From positions 1,550,001 to 1,614,000 of the forward strand of contig NZ_VDMS01000001.1 of NCBI RefSeq assembly GCF_006346395.1: DNA of 64,000 nt, given 5' to 3'. Origin of the DNA: Nocardioides plantarum (lineage in GTDB: Bacteria; Actinomycetota; Actinomycetes; Propionibacteriales; Nocardioidaceae). This document shows, piece after piece, positions 24,969 to 32,657 of this stretch; position 1 is the first letter of the stretch, and the number at the start of each line of letters is the position of its first letter. A model generated the notes under the pieces. That model was not told the DNA's origin and did no database searches. It was given only the letters and a program-made list of their open reading frames with translations. Position numbers and translations under genes: made by a program.

Positions 24969-25964
24969 ATGCCGCGCGACCCCGGACCCGACTTCCTCAT
25001 CGTCGGAGCGCCCAAGGCCGGCACGACCGCGCTGCACACCGCCCTCACCCAGCACCCCGACGCGTTCCTCACCCGGCCCAAGGAGCCGAAGTACTGGCTC
25101 TGCGACGACGCCCCGCCGCCGCACTGGAGCGGCCCCGGCGACCGGCACTCCCAGCAGGAGTGGATCTGGCGGGCACGCGACTACGCCGAGCTCTTCACCG
25201 GCGCGCGCGACGACCAGGTGCGCGGCGAGAGCACGCCGTTCTACCTCTGGAGCCGGTCGGCCCACCGCCGCATCGGGGAGGCGCTGCCCGGGGTCAAGAT
25301 CATCGCCGTCGTCCGCGACCCCGTCGACCGCGCCTACAGCAACTGGATGCACCTGTGGTCCGACGGCCTCGAGCCCGTGGCCGACTTCCGCCGGGCCTTC
25401 GAGCTGCAGGACGCCCGTGCCGAGCGCGGCTACGCGCCGTTCTGGCGCTACCGCGAGCTGGGGCTGTACGGCGAGCAGCTCGAGCACCTCCTGCGGCACG
25501 TGCCGGCAGAGCAGGTGCTGGTGATGCGCTACCGCGCCCTCGTCGACGAGCCGGCCGTCGCCGTCGACACGGCCTGCCGCTTCCTGGGCATCCGCGAGGG
25601 CCAGGTCTCCTCGATCCCCCGCGACAACGCGCGCACGTACGCCGAGCCCGGCTGGCGCACCGCGGCCCTGGGTCCCGTCGTGCGCGCGGGTGCGGCGCTC
25701 GGCCAGTTCGTCCCGCCGCAGGTATGGCGGCGGGCCAGCGCACCGCTGGTGGCGCGGCTCAGCGGCCGCGACGGCCACCGCCCCCACCTCGACCCCGCCC
25801 AGCGCGCCGAGCTGATCCAGGTCTTCGCCGACGACATCGACCTGCTCTCCCGCCTGACCGGCGAGGACTTCCACGACTGGCTCTCGCCCGTGTCACGCGG
25901 GAGCTTCGACGAGCGCGCAGCGGCGGGCGAGGAACGAGCCCGGCGCGTGGCGCGCGAAGGTTGA
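24969..25964 (+). CDS. PAPS-dependent sulfotransferase
   Basis: 331-aa sulfotransferase of the Sulfotransfer_1/heparan-sulfate type. The 5'-phosphosulfate loop is IVGAPKAGTTAL (residues 11-22), and the 3'-phosphate motif is VVRDPVDRAYSNW. An LGLYGEQL segment follows, as in carbohydrate and lipid sulfotransferases. It transfers sulfate from PAPS to an unknown hydroxyl acceptor. It has its own promoter (TTGTGAT...TAGTCT visible just upstream). The stop codon overlaps a repeat element at 25959-26012. Confidence 0.88.
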   Translation: MPRDPGPDFLIVGAPKAGTTALHTALTQHPDAFLTRPKEPKYWLCDDAPPPHWSGPGDRHSQQEWIWRARDYAELFTGARDDQVRGESTPFYLWSRSAHRRIGEALPGVKIIAVVRDPVDRAYSNWMHLWSDGLEPVADFRRAFELQDARAERGYAPFWRYRELGLYGEQLEHLLRHVPAEQVLVMRYRALVDEPAVAVDTACRFLGIREGQVSSIPRDNARTYAEPGWRTAALGPVVRAGAALGQFVPPQVWRRASAPLVARLSGRDGHRPHLDPAQRAELIQVFADDIDLLSRLTGEDFHDWLSPVSRGSFDERAAAGEERARRVAREG

Positions 25965-26012
25965 GCGAGCGACGCGGGTGAGGGACGAACCCGCGTCAGG
26001 CGAGTCGAAACC
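25959..26012. repeat. Imperfect palindromic intergenic repeat
   Basis: Starts GGTTGAGCGAGCGACGCGGG and ends GGCGAGTCGAAACC, with a perfect inner stem GACGCGGGT / ACCCGCGTC (25971-25979, 25989-25997). It overlaps the sulfotransferase stop. The GGTTGAGCGAGC...CGAGTCGAAACC ends resemble a repeat type I associate with Nocardioides-like genomes (recollection, not searched). Confidence 0.5.
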
Positions 26013-26027
26013 ACCGCAGCATCACGC

Positions 26028-26099
26028 TGACCCGTCGCCCGTGGGCGACGGGTCACCGCGGATTCCATGCTGACCCGTCGCCCATGGGCGACGGGTCAG
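26028..26099. terminator. Two consecutive near-identical hairpins at a convergent junction
   Basis: Hairpin 1 (26028-26055) has 13-bp perfect arms, TGACCCGTCGCCC with a GT centre. Hairpin 2 (26070-26099) has 14-bp perfect arms of the same sequence with an AT centre, and it overlaps the stop codon of the leftward gene. They lie between the sulfotransferase (+) and the propeller enzyme (-), so a bidirectional terminator is the simplest reading. Confidence 0.7.
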
Positions 26100-27013
26100 C
26101 GGACGACGGTGACCAGGTCGTGGGCGCCGTCGGGGCGGGCGGCCTCGACGTAGAAGCGAGTGCGCCCGTCGGGCAGCGCGACCGCGGTGGCGTAGCGCCA
26201 GGCACCGTCGGAGTCGGGCGAGGCGATCGGGCTGACGGTGTCGTCGGGCACCAGGCGCTCGCCGTCCCACACCGCCAGGCCGGTCGTCTCGTGCCAGTTG
26301 GAGGCGGCGTCGGCGCGTCCGTCGTACAGGACGCGCAGGGGGGTGCCGGGCTCGCCGGGGAGGACCGCGGTCACCCGGGCGCCACGCTGGTCCCAGGCAC
26401 CGGGGCGTCCCACGAGGACCTCGCCGCGGTCGGTCCAGACGAGCCCGTCGGGGCTGGTCAGGTGGCGGGTGGTCATCCGGTCCTCGTGGCCGGGGTCGGC
26501 GAGGGGATGGCAGCACAGCCACAGGTCCCACCCGTCGAGACGGTCGGGGTCGTGGGTGATCACGGGGTCCTTGACCGCCACGCCGTGGGCTCCGGGGTCA
26601 CCGGGCAGCACGACTCGGCGCTCGCCGCCGGGCAGGTCGGCCGGCGTCGCCGCGGTGAGGCTGTCGACCCACCAGTGCTTGGAGTCGTAGGTCGCGCACG
26701 AGAGGTAGAGGCGCCACCCGACGCCGGGTACCGGCACGAGCACCGGACGCTCGAACGACTCGCAGCCGAACGCGTCGCGGTGCACCTCGGCGACCGGCTC
26801 GAACCGCACGCCGTCGGTCGAGGAGGCCACCACCACGGTGACGCCACGACCCTCGGCGAGCGGGCGACGTACGCGCCAGGTCAGCCAGAACGTGCCGTCG
26901 ACCAGCACCGCGCTGGCCGCACCCGACCAGTTGCCCGGCCCGGGCCCCGGCGCGGGTACGACGACCTCGGCCCCGTCGGGTGTCGGGAGGGCCGTCGTGC
27001 CGAGCGTGCGCAT
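26096..27013 (-). CDS. GH43/GH32-like five-bladed beta-propeller protein
   Basis: 305-aa protein with repeated strand patterns typical of glycoside hydrolase family 43/62/32 propellers: GTFWLTWRVRRPL, SSTDGVRFEPVAE, ERPVLVPVPGVGWRLYLSC, KDPVITHDPDRLDGW, SPDGLVWTDRGEVLV, PLRVLYDGRAD. The W..Y/F structural positions and Asp/Glu-bearing loops suggest a glycosidase or phosphorylase of the GH130 kind, but the catalytic residues cannot be assigned by eye. No signal peptide, so cytosolic. Its stop lies inside the hairpin at 26070-26099. Confidence 0.68.
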   Translation of the reverse strand: MRTLGTTALPTPDGAEVVVPAPGPGPGNWSGAASAVLVDGTFWLTWRVRRPLAEGRGVTVVVASSTDGVRFEPVAEVHRDAFGCESFERPVLVPVPGVGWRLYLSCATYDSKHWWVDSLTAATPADLPGGERRVVLPGDPGAHGVAVKDPVITHDPDRLDGWDLWLCCHPLADPGHEDRMTTRHLTSPDGLVWTDRGEVLVGRPGAWDQRGARVTAVLPGEPGTPLRVLYDGRADAASNWHETTGLAVWDGERLVPDDTVSPIASPDSDGAWRYATAVALPDGRTRFYVEAARPDGAHDLVTVVR

Positions 27014-27053
27014 GGGCCCACCTTAGTCGAGCGGGCTGGTCGAGAATCCCGTC

Positions 27054-27542
27054 TCAGCAGCCGCAGGTGTAGAAGGTGACGTCCCAGTGGTTGCCCTCGT
27101 CGGCGTACAGGTTGCCCGAGCCGGCCTTGTAGAGCGGAGCACCGTCGCCGCGCAGGCCCTGGTAGCTGTAGGTGTTGTGGATCCAGTTCGTCAGGCACGT
27201 GGTGCGGGCGAAGTCGAACTTGTAGCCGGTCTCGTGGCTGTAGGTGCCGCCGGCGTGGCCGACCTCGGTGCCGCCGGTGATGTTGAGGGCGCAGCCGCTG
27301 GCGCTCTTGAGGGTCTTGGCGCCGTCGATGGTGGCCTGGCGGACGCCGGAGAACGACGTGCAGGTCGAGTTGCTCTGCGTCGTACAGCCGCCCGACGACG
27401 ACCAGGTGATGCCGGCGGCGCTGAGCTGCGCGGCCGCGTCGGCCTGGGTGACGGCCGAGGCGGCCCCGCCCGTGAAGATCAGCCCGGCCAGTCCGGCGAC
27501 GAGCGCGGCGAGCAGCGTGGTGGTCCGAGAGAGAGTGGTCAT
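27054..27542 (-). CDS. Secreted Cys-rich protein resembling M15 peptidases
   Basis: 162-aa exported protein. The signal peptide ends after AASA (residue 30). The mature part has six cysteines (53, 61, 84, 116, 160, 162), likely disulfides. The order His103-xx-Gly106-xxx-Asp110 (SHETGYKFDF) followed by His152 (GNHWDV) mimics the zinc triad of M15 D,D-peptidases, in which HxxGxxxD and a late His bind zinc. A peptidoglycan peptidase is plausible but unproven, since the family match was judged by motif only. It is a lone gene divergent from the HIT-like gene. Confidence 0.62.
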   Translation of the reverse strand: MTTLSRTTTLLAALVAGLAGLIFTGGAASAVTQADAAAQLSAAGITWSSSGGCTTQSNSTCTSFSGVRQATIDGAKTLKSASGCALNITGGTEVGHAGGTYSHETGYKFDFARTTCLTNWIHNTYSYQGLRGDGAPLYKAGSGNLYADEGNHWDVTFYTCGC

Positions 27543-27629
27543 GGCCTCACGCTTACACGAGGGACCGCCCACTGGCATCGGGGAAGACCCTCGCGTCCGG
27601 GCCCGGAGGATGGATGGCAGCATGTGGCC

Positions 27630-28247
27630 ATGCCGGAGCCCGCAGAGGACGTCCACGCCCGCGCCGTCGCCGCCGCCGGGGAGTCCGGCCGGCTCCCGGC
27701 GTCCGCCGTCTCGGACTGGGAGGTCTTCCCCTGGGAGGCCGAGGACGGCGCCGTCGTCCCCGCGCGGTTGCGCGCCCCGGCCGACGAGCCGCCGCGGTGG
27801 GGCGAGTCGCCCGACAAGCCCTGCGGCGCCTGCGCGGGCTTCGACCCCGACCGGGTGGTCTGGGAGGACGACGTCTGGGTGCTGACCCACCACGGCGCAC
27901 CGTCCGGGATGCCGCTCGTGCTCGTCCTCCACACCCGCGAGCACCTCGACATGGGCGAGCTCGACGACGACCAGGCCTCCCAGCTCGGCCGCATCACCAA
28001 CCGCCTGGTGCGGATCATCGAGAACCTCCCCCACATCGGTCGCGTGCACGTCGACCGGTGGGGTGACGGCAGCGCCCACTTCCACCAGTGGTTCTTCGCG
28101 CGCACCGCGCGGCTCCCGCAGATCATGGGCTCCTACGCCGTCGAGTGGGACGACATCCTGCCGCCGGGCCCCGAGGACGTCTGGCGCGCCGACCTGCACC
28201 TCGTCGCCACCAAGCTCGCCAACTGGGGCGGCGACGCGCGGGCCTGA
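27630..28247 (+). CDS. HIT-fold protein (diadenosine-tetraphosphatase-like)
   Basis: 205-aa soluble protein. The histidine triad region reads SAHFHQWFFAR (His150, His152; the third position is Trp/Phe rather than His), after a CxxC pair (PCGAC, Cys65/Cys68) and GMPLVLVLHTREHLDMGEL, which fits the strand-helix of HIT enzymes. The incomplete triad leaves catalysis uncertain. The ATG at 27630 is chosen because it starts the conserved part. Family members act on nucleotide phosphoesters. Confidence 0.72.
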   Translation: MPEPAEDVHARAVAAAGESGRLPASAVSDWEVFPWEAEDGAVVPARLRAPADEPPRWGESPDKPCGACAGFDPDRVVWEDDVWVLTHHGAPSGMPLVLVLHTREHLDMGELDDDQASQLGRITNRLVRIIENLPHIGRVHVDRWGDGSAHFHQWFFARTARLPQIMGSYAVEWDDILPPGPEDVWRADLHLVATKLANWGGDARA

Positions 28248-28273
28248 CCCCCGCCGTACGGCGGTGGGCCGGG

Positions 28274-28837
28274 TCAGCCGGCGGGCTGCAGCCACCACTG
28301 CAGCCGGCGCGTGATCCACGGCAGCAGCACGTAGGTCATCAGCGGGGTCATCACGAGCACGGTGACCAGCACGCGCAGCGGCAGCAGGACGTCGCCGAGC
28401 AGCTCACGACCGGCGTAGTTGGCCAGCACGCTGAGCGGGAAGAACACGATGAAGATCGTGACCGCCTGCTTCCAGCGGGGCGGTGGCGTGGGCGCGGACG
28501 CGCCGGACTCCAGCACCGTCGAGGACGGCACGTCGAACCAGCCCTCGATGCCGGAGCGCTTCTCCACCCGTGCCTCGACGACGCCGAGACCCGAGGCGGC
28601 CGAGCGCCACCACGCGCGCTGCGGCGAGTGCTCCCACTGGTCGAGCGACTGCTGGTCGGCGAAGCGGTAGAGCATGTGCCACTCCTCCGACGCGGACTCG
28701 GTGCGCACCCAGCCCGCACCGAGGAACCCCGGGAACTTCTCGGCCAGGGAGATGCCGGCGTTGAGCCAGCTCATCATCTCGGGCTCGTGGCCGTTGGGGA
28801 GGTGTCGCGTGATCGCGACGGTCACGGGGGCGTTCAT
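28274..28837 (-). CDS. Antibiotic biosynthesis monooxygenase-domain membrane protein
   Basis: 187-aa protein. Residues 1-~95 form an ABM-type ferredoxin-like domain (VTVAITRHLPNGHEPEMMSW, EWHMLYRFADQQSLDQWEHS). Two or three TM helices follow (FIVFFPLSVLANYAGRELL, VLVTVLVMTPLMTYVLLPWI). The combination of an ABM domain and a membrane tail is common in bacteria as an uncharacterised family. The enzymatic name describes the domain only. It is followed upstream by a hairpin and a sigma-factor remnant. Confidence 0.82.
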   Translation of the reverse strand: MNAPVTVAITRHLPNGHEPEMMSWLNAGISLAEKFPGFLGAGWVRTESASEEWHMLYRFADQQSLDQWEHSPQRAWWRSAASGLGVVEARVEKRSGIEGWFDVPSSTVLESGASAPTPPPRWKQAVTIFIVFFPLSVLANYAGRELLGDVLLPLRVLVTVLVMTPLMTYVLLPWITRRLQWWLQPAG

Positions 28838-28872
28838 GGCTCCATCGTCCCGTGTCGTGCGACCCGGTCACC

Positions 28873-28906
28873 GTCCCCGGCGTGAGTGATCGCTCACGCC
28901 GGGGAC
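28873..28906 (-). terminator. Perfect 14-bp hairpin
   Basis: GTCCCCGGCGTGAG-TGATCG-CTCACGCCGGGGAC, perfect arms with a 6-nt loop, between the sigma remnant and the ABM gene. There is no U run. It may end transcripts coming from purB or from the truncated sigma gene. Confidence 0.6.
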
Positions 28907-29006
28907 GTCCAGCCGGGCTCAGGCCAGGCGCGCGGGCGTAGCCGAGGATCGCGTCGGCGTGGTCGGCGTACAGAGCGCGGAAGGCCCGCTCTCGGTCAGG
29001 GGTCAT
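28907..29006 (-). pseudogene. N-terminal remnant of an ECF sigma factor
   Basis: Translation from ATG 29006 begins MTPDRERAFRALYADHADAI and continues LGYA, a clear start of sigma-70 region 2 of an ECF factor. After about 24 residues the similarity stops (RAPGLSPAGRPRRER), and the frame runs into a hairpin. The remaining ~140 residues of a working factor are absent, so this is a deletion remnant rather than a gene. Confidence 0.6.
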
Positions 29007-29061
29007 GCCCCGCTCATGTCCGGCACCCCGCCGAGCGTTGCACCGCCAGGTGTGGCGAGTG

Positions 29062-30480
29062 CTAGAGAATCGCGCCCGGCGAGTACGCCGCCGCCCGCGG
29101 GTGCCGCTGGGCCACCTCGGCGACCAGGCGGCAGACGGCCTGGGTCTGGGCGACCGCGGCACCGGTGAAGGTGATCGGGTCGGCGACGAGGCTGGCCAGC
29201 TGGTCGGCGGTGAGACCGAGGCGCTCGTCGGCGGCCAGCTTGGCGAAGACGTCGTTGTCGGCCTGGCCCTGGCGCATGGCCAGGGCGGTGCCGACGGCCG
29301 CCTCCTTGATCGCCTCGTGGGCGGCCTCGCGGCCGACCCCGTTGCGCACCGCGGCCATCAGCACCTTGGTGGTGGCCAGGAACGGCAGGTAGCGGTCGAG
29401 CTCGCGCTGGATGACAGCGGGGAACGCGCCGAACTCGTCGAGCACGGTGAGGAAGGTCTGGAACAGCCCGTCGGCGGCGAAGAACGCGTCGGGCAGCGCG
29501 ACCCGGCGCACGACGGAGCAGGAGACGTCGCCCTCGTTCCACTGGTCGCCGGCGAGCTCGCCGACCATCGAGAGGTAGCCGCGGGTGACGACCGCCAGGC
29601 CGTTGACCCGCTCGCAGGAGCGGGTGTTCATCTTGTGGGGCATCGCCGACGAGCCGACCTGGCCCTCCTTGAAGCCCTCGGTGACGATCTCGTTGCCGGC
29701 CATCAGCCGGATCGTGGTGGCGAGGTTGGACGGTCCGGCCACCAGCTGCACCACGGCCGACAGCACGTCGAAGTCGAGGCTGCGGGGATAGACCTGCCCG
29801 ACGCTGGTGAGCACCCGGTCGAAGCCGAGGTGGGCGGCCACGCGGCGCTCGAGGTCGTCGAGCTTGTCGGCGTCGCCGTCGAGGAGGTCGAGCATGTCCT
29901 GCGAGGTGCCCATCGGACCCTTGATGCCGCGCAGCGGGTAGCGGGCCAGCAGCTGCTCGACCCGCTCGACGCCGATCAGCATCTCGTCGGCGACGGTCGC
30001 GAAGCGCTTGCCGAGGGTGGTCGCCTGGGCCGCGACGTTGTGCGAGCGCCCGGCCATCACGGTGGTCTCGTGCTCGGCGGCCAGCCGGGCCAGCCGGGCC
30101 AGGGTGGCCACGGCGCGGTCGCGCAGCAGCTCGAGCGACTGCTTGACCTGCAGCTGCTCGACGTTCTCGGTCAGGTCGCGGCTGGTCATGCCCTTGTGGA
30201 CGTGCTCGTGACCGGCGAGGGCGCCGAACTCCTCGATGCGCGCCTTGACGTCGTGACGGGTGATCCGCTCACGCGCGGCGATGCTGGCCAGGTCGACCTC
30301 GTCGACGACGTCCTCGTAGGCCTCGACCACGCCGTCCGGCACGTCGACCCCCAGGTCGCGCTGGGCCTTGAGCACCGCGATCCACAGCTGCCGCTCGAGC
30401 ACGATCTTGTGCTCGGGCGACCAGATCTCGGCGAGGTCGGCGCCGGCGTAGCGGGTGGCCAGGACGTTGGGGACGGTCAC
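29062..30480 (-). CDS. purB: Adenylosuccinate lyase
   Basis: Fumarase/aspartase-superfamily lyase, 472 aa, acting twice in purine synthesis (SAICAR to AICAR, adenylosuccinate to AMP). The superfamily signature GSSAMPHKMN is present, with GRSHNVAAQATTLGKR, GMTSRDLTENVEQ and a TSQDMLDLLDGD segment. Start GTG 30480 with GGGAGAA upstream. Only 17 bp separate its start from a 26-bp-arm hairpin, so purB transcription must either begin inside that structure or read through it. Confidence 0.95.
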   Translation of the reverse strand: MTVPNVLATRYAGADLAEIWSPEHKIVLERQLWIAVLKAQRDLGVDVPDGVVEAYEDVVDEVDLASIAARERITRHDVKARIEEFGALAGHEHVHKGMTSRDLTENVEQLQVKQSLELLRDRAVATLARLARLAAEHETTVMAGRSHNVAAQATTLGKRFATVADEMLIGVERVEQLLARYPLRGIKGPMGTSQDMLDLLDGDADKLDDLERRVAAHLGFDRVLTSVGQVYPRSLDFDVLSAVVQLVAGPSNLATTIRLMAGNEIVTEGFKEGQVGSSAMPHKMNTRSCERVNGLAVVTRGYLSMVGELAGDQWNEGDVSCSVVRRVALPDAFFAADGLFQTFLTVLDEFGAFPAVIQRELDRYLPFLATTKVLMAAVRNGVGREAAHEAIKEAAVGTALAMRQGQADNDVFAKLAADERLGLTADQLASLVADPITFTGAAVAQTQAVCRLVAEVAQRHPRAAAYSPGAIL

Positions 30481-30497
30481 CTGCCCATTCTCCCGCC

Positions 30498-30564
30498 GGG
30501 ATAGTCCCTGACGTAAATCAAGGTCTCGCGCCGCAATTCCTTGATCTACGTCAGGGACTATCCC
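30498..30564. repeat. 67-bp palindrome with 26-bp arms upstream of purB
   Basis: Left arm 30498-30523 begins GGGATAGTCCCTGACG, right arm 30539-30564 ends CGTCAGGGACTATCCC, with one mismatch and a 15-nt loop. Flanking TCCCGCC and GGCGGGA extend the dyad after a 3-nt bulge. It overlaps the stop codon of the Uma2 gene and fills nearly all of the gap to purB. It may act as a terminator or as a leader structure of purB. Confidence 0.75.
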
Positions 30565-31118
30565 GACGGCGGGACCGGGACGACGTCGCGCAGGTCGAGC
30601 GGCACCGTGCCGTGGGCGCCGACCACGACCTCACCGGTCGGGGTCGCCTCGTCGAGGCGCAGGACCCGCTCCCAGTCGCCACCGGCCGCCTCGAAGACGT
30701 CGATCGCATGGGCCTCGGGGTCGACGATCCAGTACTGGAGGATCCCCGCGGACAGGTATTCGCGCGACTTTCGCATCGTGTCCTCCGAGCGGGTGCTCGG
30801 GGAGAGCACCTCGACCACGAGGACGGGCGTCTGGGTCACCCACCGGCCCTCCGGCCTGCGGTCGACGACCATCAGGTCGGGCGCGCGGACCCGGTTGCGC
30901 GGCAGGTGGACGCCGACCTCGGTCACGGTCCGCAGGTCGGGCAACGCCGTACGGAGAGCGACCATCAGACCTCCGACAGCCTCACCGTGGTCGAACGACA
31001 CCGGCGGGCTCACCACGACCTCGCCGTCGACCCACTCGGCCTTCGGCTTCTCGGGGAGCAGGAGGTAGTCGTCCCACGACATGCGCAGTCGCTGCAGGCC
31101 GTGCTCGGCGACGGACAT
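30558..31118 (-). CDS. Uma2 family (DUF820) protein, second copy
   Basis: 186-aa Uma2/DUF820 protein. MSWDDYLLLPEKPKAEWVDG and EVVVSPPVSFDHG lead into VRAPDLMVVDRRP, VLVVEVLSPSTRSED and KSREYLSAGILQYWIVD, which together carry the PD-(D/E)xK-like pattern. Start 31118 has GGGAGC 5 nt upstream. It is clearly related to, but diverged from, the copy at 4533-5108. The stop codon is inside a long palindrome. The role of the family is not established. Confidence 0.85.
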   Translation of the reverse strand: MSVAEHGLQRLRMSWDDYLLLPEKPKAEWVDGEVVVSPPVSFDHGEAVGGLMVALRTALPDLRTVTEVGVHLPRNRVRAPDLMVVDRRPEGRWVTQTPVLVVEVLSPSTRSEDTMRKSREYLSAGILQYWIVDPEAHAIDVFEAAGGDWERVLRLDEATPTGEVVVGAHGTVPLDLRDVVPVPPSG

Positions 31119-31243
31119 CGCAGCTCCCAGGATCGGCTCGGACACATCGGTGCTCCCTCCAGTGTGGACCCGCGAACAGGTCGGAGCCACCCTGGCGCAG
31201 GTCACCGACGGCGACCGACGGTCATCTACAGCCCCCGCAGCGG

Positions 31244-32497
31244 TCAGATGCCCGCCGCGATGTCGGTGCGGTGCTGGGCGCCGTCGAAGGAGACCGCCGC
31301 GACGCCGTCGTACGCCGCCGCGCGGGCCTCGGCGACGGACCCGCCGGTCGCGATCACGGCCAGCACGCGGCCGCCCGCGGTGACCAGGTCGCCCGAGGCC
31401 GAGAGGTCGGTGCCGGCCTGGATCACGTGCACGCCGTCGACCTTCTCGGCGGCGGCGATGCCGGTGATGACGTCGCCGGCCGACGAGGTGGCGGGGTAGC
31501 CGGCCGAGGCCAGCACGACCGCGACCGCGGCGCCGGGCTTCCAGGTCGGGGGCGGTACATCGGCCAGGGTGCCGGTGGCGGCGCCGAGCAGCAGCGGGAG
31601 CAGGGGCACGTCGAGGAGGGCCAGCAGGGGCTGGGTCTCGGGGTCGCCGAAGCGGGCGTTGAACTCGATGACCCGCACGCCGCGCGAGGTGAGGGCGAGC
31701 CCGGCGTACAGCAGGCCCGTGAAGGGGGTTCCCCGGCGCGCGAGCTCCTCGACGGTCGGCTGGAGCACGTCGCGCAGGACCTCGTCGACGAGGCCGGCAG
31801 GCGCCCAGGGCAGCGGCGTGTAGGCGCCCATGCCGCCGGTGTTGGGCCCGGCGTCACCATCGCCGATGCGCTTGAAGTCCTGGGCGGGCTGCAGCGGGTA
31901 GACGGTGCACCCGTCGGCCTCGCGATAGCTGCACAGCGCGAACAGCGACACCTCGGGACCGTCGAGGAACTCCTCGATCACGACCCGCTCGCAGCCGGCG
32001 GCGTGGGCCAGCGCCTCCTCGCGGGAGTCGGTGACCACCACGCCCTTGCCGGCGGCGAGCCCGTCGTCCTTGACGACGTACGGCGCCCCGAGCTCGTCGA
32101 GCGCAGCCGCGGCCTCGTCCGGTGTCGTGCACACCCGCGCCGCCGCGGTCGGGACACCGGCCGAGGCCATCACGTCCTTGGCGAAGGCCTTCGACCCCTC
32201 CAGCCGGGCGGCGGCGCCGCTCGGACCGAAGACCGGGATGCCGCGGGCGGTGACCGCGTCGGCCACGCCGGCGACCAGCGGCGCCTCGGGCCCCACGACG
32301 ACCAGGTCGGCGCCGAGCACCTCGGCCAGGGCGGCCACCGCCTCGCCGTCGAGCGGGTCGACGTCGTGGAGCGTGGCGACCGCCGCCATCCCGGGGTTGC
32401 CGGGGGCACAGTGCACCTCGCTGACGCCGGGGTCGAGGGAGAGCGCCCGGGCGAGTGCGTGCTCGCGGCCACCGGTGCCGATCACGAGGGTCTTCAC
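31244..32497 (-). CDS. purD: Phosphoribosylamine-glycine ligase
   Basis: GAR synthetase (second step of IMP synthesis), 417 aa from GTG 32497 (VKTLVIGTGGREHALARALS). The ATP-grasp core is visible: YVVKDDGLAAGKGVVV, then GPNTGGMGAYTPLPW and VIEFNARFGDPETQPLL, all standard PurD motifs. The longer upstream frame is rejected because the N-terminal GxGGREHA should be near residue 8. It is divergent from the kinase pair, with a 160-bp gap holding both promoters. Confidence 0.97.
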   Translation of the reverse strand: MKTLVIGTGGREHALARALSLDPGVSEVHCAPGNPGMAAVATLHDVDPLDGEAVAALAEVLGADLVVVGPEAPLVAGVADAVTARGIPVFGPSGAAARLEGSKAFAKDVMASAGVPTAAARVCTTPDEAAAALDELGAPYVVKDDGLAAGKGVVVTDSREEALAHAAGCERVVIEEFLDGPEVSLFALCSYREADGCTVYPLQPAQDFKRIGDGDAGPNTGGMGAYTPLPWAPAGLVDEVLRDVLQPTVEELARRGTPFTGLLYAGLALTSRGVRVIEFNARFGDPETQPLLALLDVPLLPLLLGAATGTLADVPPPTWKPGAAVAVVLASAGYPATSSAGDVITGIAAAEKVDGVHVIQAGTDLSASGDLVTAGGRVLAVIATGGSVAEARAAAYDGVAAVSFDGAQHRTDIAAGI

Positions 32498-32657
32498 GGG
32501 TCGGCAGCCTAGAGGGCCCGCGGTGGGGCCGGGCAGCCGCACGAGTCGCGACGTCGCCGGGTCACGCCGAGGCACCCCGGGACACGCTGGGGCACAATGT
32601 GCCGCGATCGGCCCCGTCCGGGGAGTCGAAACGCACCCGGCGGGGAAGGGACCAGCC

